DNA of 64,000 bases. It comes from Sphingomonas sp. SUN039 (GTDB lineage Bacteria; Pseudomonadota; Alphaproteobacteria; Sphingomonadales; Sphingomonadaceae). The notes beneath the pieces are model-generated. The model made no database searches. It saw nothing but the letters and a program-made list of their open reading frames with translations, and was not told where the DNA came from. The stretch is from assembly GCF_024758725.1 (NCBI RefSeq), contig NZ_CP096972.1:124001-188000 (forward strand), written 5' to 3'. The position numbers were made by a program, and so were the translations under genes. Shown piece by piece: positions 58,960-64,000 of this stretch (positions within the stretch are counted from its first letter, which is position 1; the number at the start of each line of letters is the position of its first letter).

Positions 58960-59799
58960 TCAGGCGAACAAATCCACCCGGTCCTTGAGCGGATAGGCGA
59001 ACAGTATATCGCTCCCCGCGTCGGGTGCGATTTCCACCGACCCGTCAGCCATCCAGCACTCGCCCGCCGCAAACGCCGCGCCGTCGACCGTACCGCCGCC
59101 GGTCACCGGCACCAGCCAGCCCGACACGCCGTCCGGCAAGGTCACCGTCCGCGCGCCGTCCCACGACCAGCGTTCGAGCACGAACTTGCCGCCCTCGCAC
59201 AGGATCGTTCGCCCCGGGGCGATCTCGCCCGGCACCGGCGGGGCCACGAACGGTACCGGATTGCTTACCGCAATCCCTGCCTCCAGATGCAGTGCGCGCG
59301 GGCGGCCGTAATCGTACAGCCGATAGGTCAGATCGACATTCTGCTGCACCTCGATCAGCGTGATCCCCGCGCCGATGGCATGCACCGCCCCTGCGGCCGA
59401 ATAGATGACGTCCCCTGCCTTCACCGGCTTCCAGTCGACCATATCGACAATTGCGCCGTCGAGTGCGCCCGCCGCCAGCGCCTCGCGGCTGGTGACCTCG
59501 CGCGTACCCAAAGCGATTGTCGAATCGGGTTCGGCAGCGAGCACCAGCCACGCCTCGTCCTTGCCGCGCTTGTATCCGGCGGCGCGAGCGGTTGCATCGT
59601 CGGGGTGAACCTGGATCGACAGCCGCTCGCTGGTGAAGAGGTATTTGACCATCAACTCGGGGTCGGCGACGTCTTTGGCGTCGAACCAGATTTCGCCGAC
59701 CGCCGCACCGCCATCGGGCACATCGCCGAATCCCGGCCACAGCTTGTGGCGTCCCCAGGGTTTTTCGACACGAAGCGTGGTCAGGCGTTTGGCAGGCAT
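58960..59799 (-). CDS. manA: Mannose-6-phosphate isomerase, class I
   Basis: This 279-residue cupin enzyme converts fructose-6-phosphate and mannose-6-phosphate. The zinc ligands are visible in SIQVHPDD (His), KDEAWLVL (Glu) and the VHAIGAG segment (His). The N-terminus KPWGRHKLW is typical. It is short, like the Bacillus/alphaproteobacterial class I enzymes. It lies 47 bp upstream of the glycosyltransferase and probably shares its transcript. It diverges from bamD with an 87-bp gap. Confidence 0.92.
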   Translation of the reverse strand: MPAKRLTTLRVEKPWGRHKLWPGFGDVPDGGAAVGEIWFDAKDVADPELMVKYLFTSERLSIQVHPDDATARAAGYKRGKDEAWLVLAAEPDSTIALGTREVTSREALAAGALDGAIVDMVDWKPVKAGDVIYSAAGAVHAIGAGITLIEVQQNVDLTYRLYDYGRPRALHLEAGIAVSNPVPFVAPPVPGEIAPGRTILCEGGKFVLERWSWDGARTVTLPDGVSGWLVPVTGGGTVDGAAFAAGECWMADGSVEIAPDAGSDILFAYPLKDRVDLFA

Positions 59800-59886
59800 A
59801 GTCCGGTCAATAGCCGCGACGGGCGTTCGGTTCCACTGTTGGCTTAGCGCTTGGCGTCGTCCGCCAACCCCGCTAAGACCCCGCTA

Positions 59887-60660
59887 ATGCGTAACCCCCT
59901 CCGCCGTACCGCCACCCTTGCCGCGCTTGCCGCAATCGTCTTCACCGCCGGTTGCGCGACCAACCGCAAGAAGGGCGACATCGGCTATGTCGCCCGCGAC
60001 GTCGACACGCTCTATTCGGCGGCGAAGGACCGGCTCGACCGCAGCCAGTACACGACGGCGGCGATCCTGTTCGACGAGGTCGAACGCCAGCATCCCTATT
60101 CGGTGTGGGCGCGCCGCGCGCAGCTGATGAGCGCGTTCAGCTATTACATGGGTGGCGATTACCAGAAGTCGATCGAATCGTCGCAGCGCTTCCTGTCGAT
60201 CCATCCGGGCAACAAGGATGCGCCCTACGCCTATTATCTGATCGCGCTCGATTATTACGAGCAGATCAGCGACGTGACGCGCGACCAGAAGATCACCCAG
60301 CAAGCGCTCGATTCGATGAACGACATCATCCGGCGTTACCCCGACTCGCGTTATGCGGCGGACGCGCGGCTGAAGATCGACCTCATCCGCGATCACCTTG
60401 CCGGCAAGGAAATGGAGATCGGGCGTTTTTACGAGCGGCGCGGGCAATGGCTGGCGGCAGTGGTTCGTTTCCGCAAGGTCGTCGACGAATACGACACGAC
60501 CTCGCACACGCCCGAGGCGCTGCAGCGTCTGACCGAAAGCTATCTCGCGCTCGGCATCCCCGAGGAAGCGAAGAAGGCGGCGGCAGTGCTGGGCGCGAAC
60601 TATCCGGGCAGCAAATGGTATCAGCGGTCGTTCGAACTGATGCAGAAGCATCCGTCGTGA
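59887..60660 (+). CDS. bamD: Outer-membrane assembly lipoprotein BamD
   Basis: This 257-residue lipoprotein has a signal peptide ending in the lipobox FTAGC (Cys23) and then five tetratricopeptide-like repeats (about 40-250). The stretch YSVWARRAQLMSAFSYYMGGDY and the later RYPDSRYAADARLKIDLIRDHLAGKEM match BamD/ComL. It is a core part of the BAM complex, which inserts beta-barrel proteins. The ATG at 59887 gives a proper signal peptide. A repeat element follows the stop codon. Confidence 0.95.
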   Translation: MRNPLRRTATLAALAAIVFTAGCATNRKKGDIGYVARDVDTLYSAAKDRLDRSQYTTAAILFDEVERQHPYSVWARRAQLMSAFSYYMGGDYQKSIESSQRFLSIHPGNKDAPYAYYLIALDYYEQISDVTRDQKITQQALDSMNDIIRRYPDSRYAADARLKIDLIRDHLAGKEMEIGRFYERRGQWLAAVVRFRKVVDEYDTTSHTPEALQRLTESYLALGIPEEAKKAAAVLGANYPGSKWYQRSFELMQKHPS

Positions 60661-60667
60661 CGCGCTA

Positions 60668-60768
60668 GGATTTAGCGGAGCTAAATCCAGCATTCGCGAC
60701 ACGACCGGCCGGCCTCGCCGACGCGAGGACCGACGACTTGGCTTTGCCAAGTCGCCTTTGCGGTCCGG
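60668..60768. repeat. Modular hairpin repeat, copy C
   Basis: A perfect 9-bp stem GGATTTAGC/GCTAAATCC (60668-60676 and 60680-60688, loop GGA) comes first. A GGCCTCGC/GCGAGG stem (about 60711-60728) with ACCGACGAC follows, then a TTGGCTTTGCCAA hairpin (60739-60751), GTCGCCTTTGCGGTCCGG and the tail. The order and core words are the same as in copy A. It fills the gap between bamD and recN. Confidence 0.7.
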
Positions 60769-60792
60769 ATTTTGTTCGCTAAACGTGCCGCG

Positions 60793-62432
60793 ATGCTTTT
60801 GGCGCTTTCCATTCGCGATGTCGTGCTGATCGAGGCGCTCGACCTCGATTTCGCCGATGGGCTGACCGTCATTACTGGCGAGACGGGCGCGGGGAAATCT
60901 ATCCTGCTCGATGCGCTCGGGCTGGCGCTCGGGTCGCGCGCCGCGAGCGGACTGGTGCGGCAGGGGGCGGGTGCGGCGAGCGTGACCGCGACGTTCGAGC
61001 GCGACGCCGTCACCGACGTATTGCTCACTGAAAACGGCATCGGTCCCGAACCCGACGAACCGCTGATCGTCCGCCGCACGGTCAAGGCCGACGGCGGCAG
61101 CCGCGCGTTCGTCAACGATGTCGCGGTGTCGGGCGCGCTGTTGCGGACCTTGGGCGAGGGACTGGTCGAAATCCATGGCCAGCATGACGACCGGGGATTG
61201 CTCGCGCCTGCCGGACACCGCGCGCTGATCGATGCTTTTGCGCGGGTAGATTTGACGCCCGTCCGCACCAGTTTTGCCGCAATGCGCGCCGCCGATGCCG
61301 CGCTGGCGGAGGCGCAGGATGCGCTTGCCAATGCCGAGGCCGACCGCGACTGGCTGACCCATGCGGTCGCCGAACTCGATGCGCTGGGGCCGGAAGCGGG
61401 CGAGGAAGAGGCGCTCGCCACTTCGCGCGCGGCGATGCAAAAGGGCGCGAAGATCGCCGACGATCTGGAGGCCATCGACACGCTGGTCGCCGCCGCCGAC
61501 GGGGGGCTGTCGAAGCTGCGTCAGGCGGCGCGCGCGCTCGACCGGATTGCGGGCGACCATCCGCAACTCGCCGAGGCGCTGGGCGCGGTCGACCGCGCGA
61601 TCATCGAGGGGTCGTTCGCCGAGGACTATCTGCGCGCTGCGTCGGAGGCGCTGTCGTTCGACCCCGCGCGGCTGGATGCGGAGGAAACCCGGCTGTTCGA
61701 TCTGCGTGCCATGGCGCGCAAGCACCGTGTCCAGCCCGACGATCTGGCGGCGCTGGCGGCGGAGTTGCGGGGGAAATTGTCGGCCATCGAAGCGGGCGGC
61801 GAGGGCCTGGCGGCGCTGGAACGCGATGCGAAGGTCGCGCGAACGGCATATCGCGCGGCGGCGGACGCCCTGTCCGAGGCGCGCCGGACAGCAGCGCTTC
61901 GGCTCGACGCGGCAGTGGCGGGCGAACTCGTGCCGCTGAAGCTCGATGCGGCGCGGTTCAAAACCGTTGTCGCGGGCGGGCCGGAGAGCGAGAACGGGGC
62001 CGACCGCGTCGAGTTCGAAGTCTCGACCAACCCCGGCGCACCGTTCGGGCCGCTGCTCAAGATCGCGTCGGGCGGCGAACTGTCGCGCTTCATCCTCGCG
62101 CTGAAGGTGGCACTTGCCGAGGAAGGCGCGGCGGCCACGATGATCTTCGACGAAATCGACCGCGGCGTCGGCGGCGCTGTGGCGAGCGCCATCGGCGAAC
62201 GCCTGTCGCGGCTGGCTGCAAAGACGCAGCTGCTGGTGGTGACACACAGCCCGCAAGTCGCAGCGCGCGGCGACCATCATTTGCTGATCGCGAAGAACTC
62301 AGACGGGTTGGTGACACGTACGAACCTCCGCACCCTTGACGCCAGCGAACGCCGCGAGGAAATCGCCCGGATGCTGTCGGGGGCCGAGGTGACCGACGAG
62401 GCAAGGGCGCAGGCGGCGCGGCTGGTGGCGGC

Positions 62433-62436
<4 letters not shown>
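60793..62436 (+). CDS. recN: DNA repair protein RecN
   Basis: This 547-residue SMC-like ATPase has Walker A GETGAGKS near residue 29, a central coiled-coil region (about 160-370), the ABC signature ASGGELSRF and Walker B TMIFDEIDRGVGG at the C-terminus. It holds DNA ends together in double-strand break repair. I chose the ATG at 60793 (MLLALSIRDVV), since this start fits other RecN proteins; an in-frame codon at 60772 adds seven residues. The final GTGA overlaps the GTG start of the next gene. Confidence 0.95.

Positions 62437-64000
<1,564 letters not shown>

Noticed and set aside
59884-62280. Minus-strand frame of 798 codons opposite bamD and recN
   Set aside because: It is antisense to two clear housekeeping genes; the amino-acid mix (Arg, Gln, His rich) is typical of antisense frames in GC-rich DNA.

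Overview
The window is a 64-kb piece of a GC-rich alphaproteobacterial chromosome, almost certainly from the Sphingomonadales. The clues are an EL222-type LOV-HTH protein, exosortase-A-associated glycan genes, a TonB/ExbB system with three ExbD genes, a lone gene-transfer-agent-style holin/lysozyme pair, a short PutA, and overall gene content. No rRNA, CRISPR array or complete prophage was seen. One tRNA gene (tRNA-Pro, GGG) is present. The first and last genes (adenosine deaminase, NAD-dependent DNA ligase) are cut by the window edges.

Layout. 1-3.7 kb: purine and glutamine catabolism, then small envelope and membrane proteins. 3.7-6.3 kb: a compact light cassette made of a LOV-HTH photoreceptor-regulator, a xanthorhodopsin-like proton pump and the Brp/Blh carotene-cleaving enzyme that makes retinal, with a 13-bp inverted repeat between regulator and pump. 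6.3-14.3 kb: parC, a PAS-GGDEF-EAL protein, a leftward GNAT/DUF1285/Nudix/tRNA nucleotidyltransferase operon, and a folB/FolM-like pair. 15.4-18.6 kb: tonB-exbB-exbD-exbD-exbD with strong intergenic hairpins. 18.6-31.8 kb: two PLD-superfamily proteins, an ABC exporter, PHB depolymerase, an acyl-CoA set (MaoC, CMD-like protein, thiolase), bifunctional putA and MscS. 31.8-36.7 kb: topoisomerase IB, then exosortase-A-associated glycan genes including a small ORF of 46 codons. 37.6-41.4 kb: an S24-type repressor with a triple operator-like repeat, a Yip1 protein, and a lysozyme/holin pair beside tRNA-Pro.

41.7-52.9 kb is a complete-looking exopolysaccharide locus: a WecG-type glycosyltransferase fused to an initiating phosphoglycosyl transferase, flippase, three glycosyltransferases, a ligase/polymerase, chain-length protein and export lipoprotein. 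It ends in a sigma-54 enhancer-binding protein whose receiver domain has lost its phosphoacceptor aspartate. Two leftward units in the locus have a sigma-54-like -24/-12 box, and each has the identical 13-bp dyad TTGCAAAATGCAA centred 103-104 bp upstream. This looks like a self-contained circuit in which the activator need not be phosphorylated, and it is one of the two most interesting things in the window. The other is the LOV regulator placed directly before the rhodopsin/Blh operon.

53-64 kb is mostly housekeeping: an FAH-family hydrolase, a tandem ABM-domain protein, yajC-secD-secF, a glycosyltransferase, mannose-6-phosphate isomerase, bamD, recN and ligA. Three copies of a modular hairpin-rich intergenic repeat (about 18.0, 41.2 and 60.7 kb) and an in-frame palindromic element inside putA show that small mobile palindromes have shaped this genome. 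All assignments come from reading the sequence and from remembered family signatures. No database search was run.
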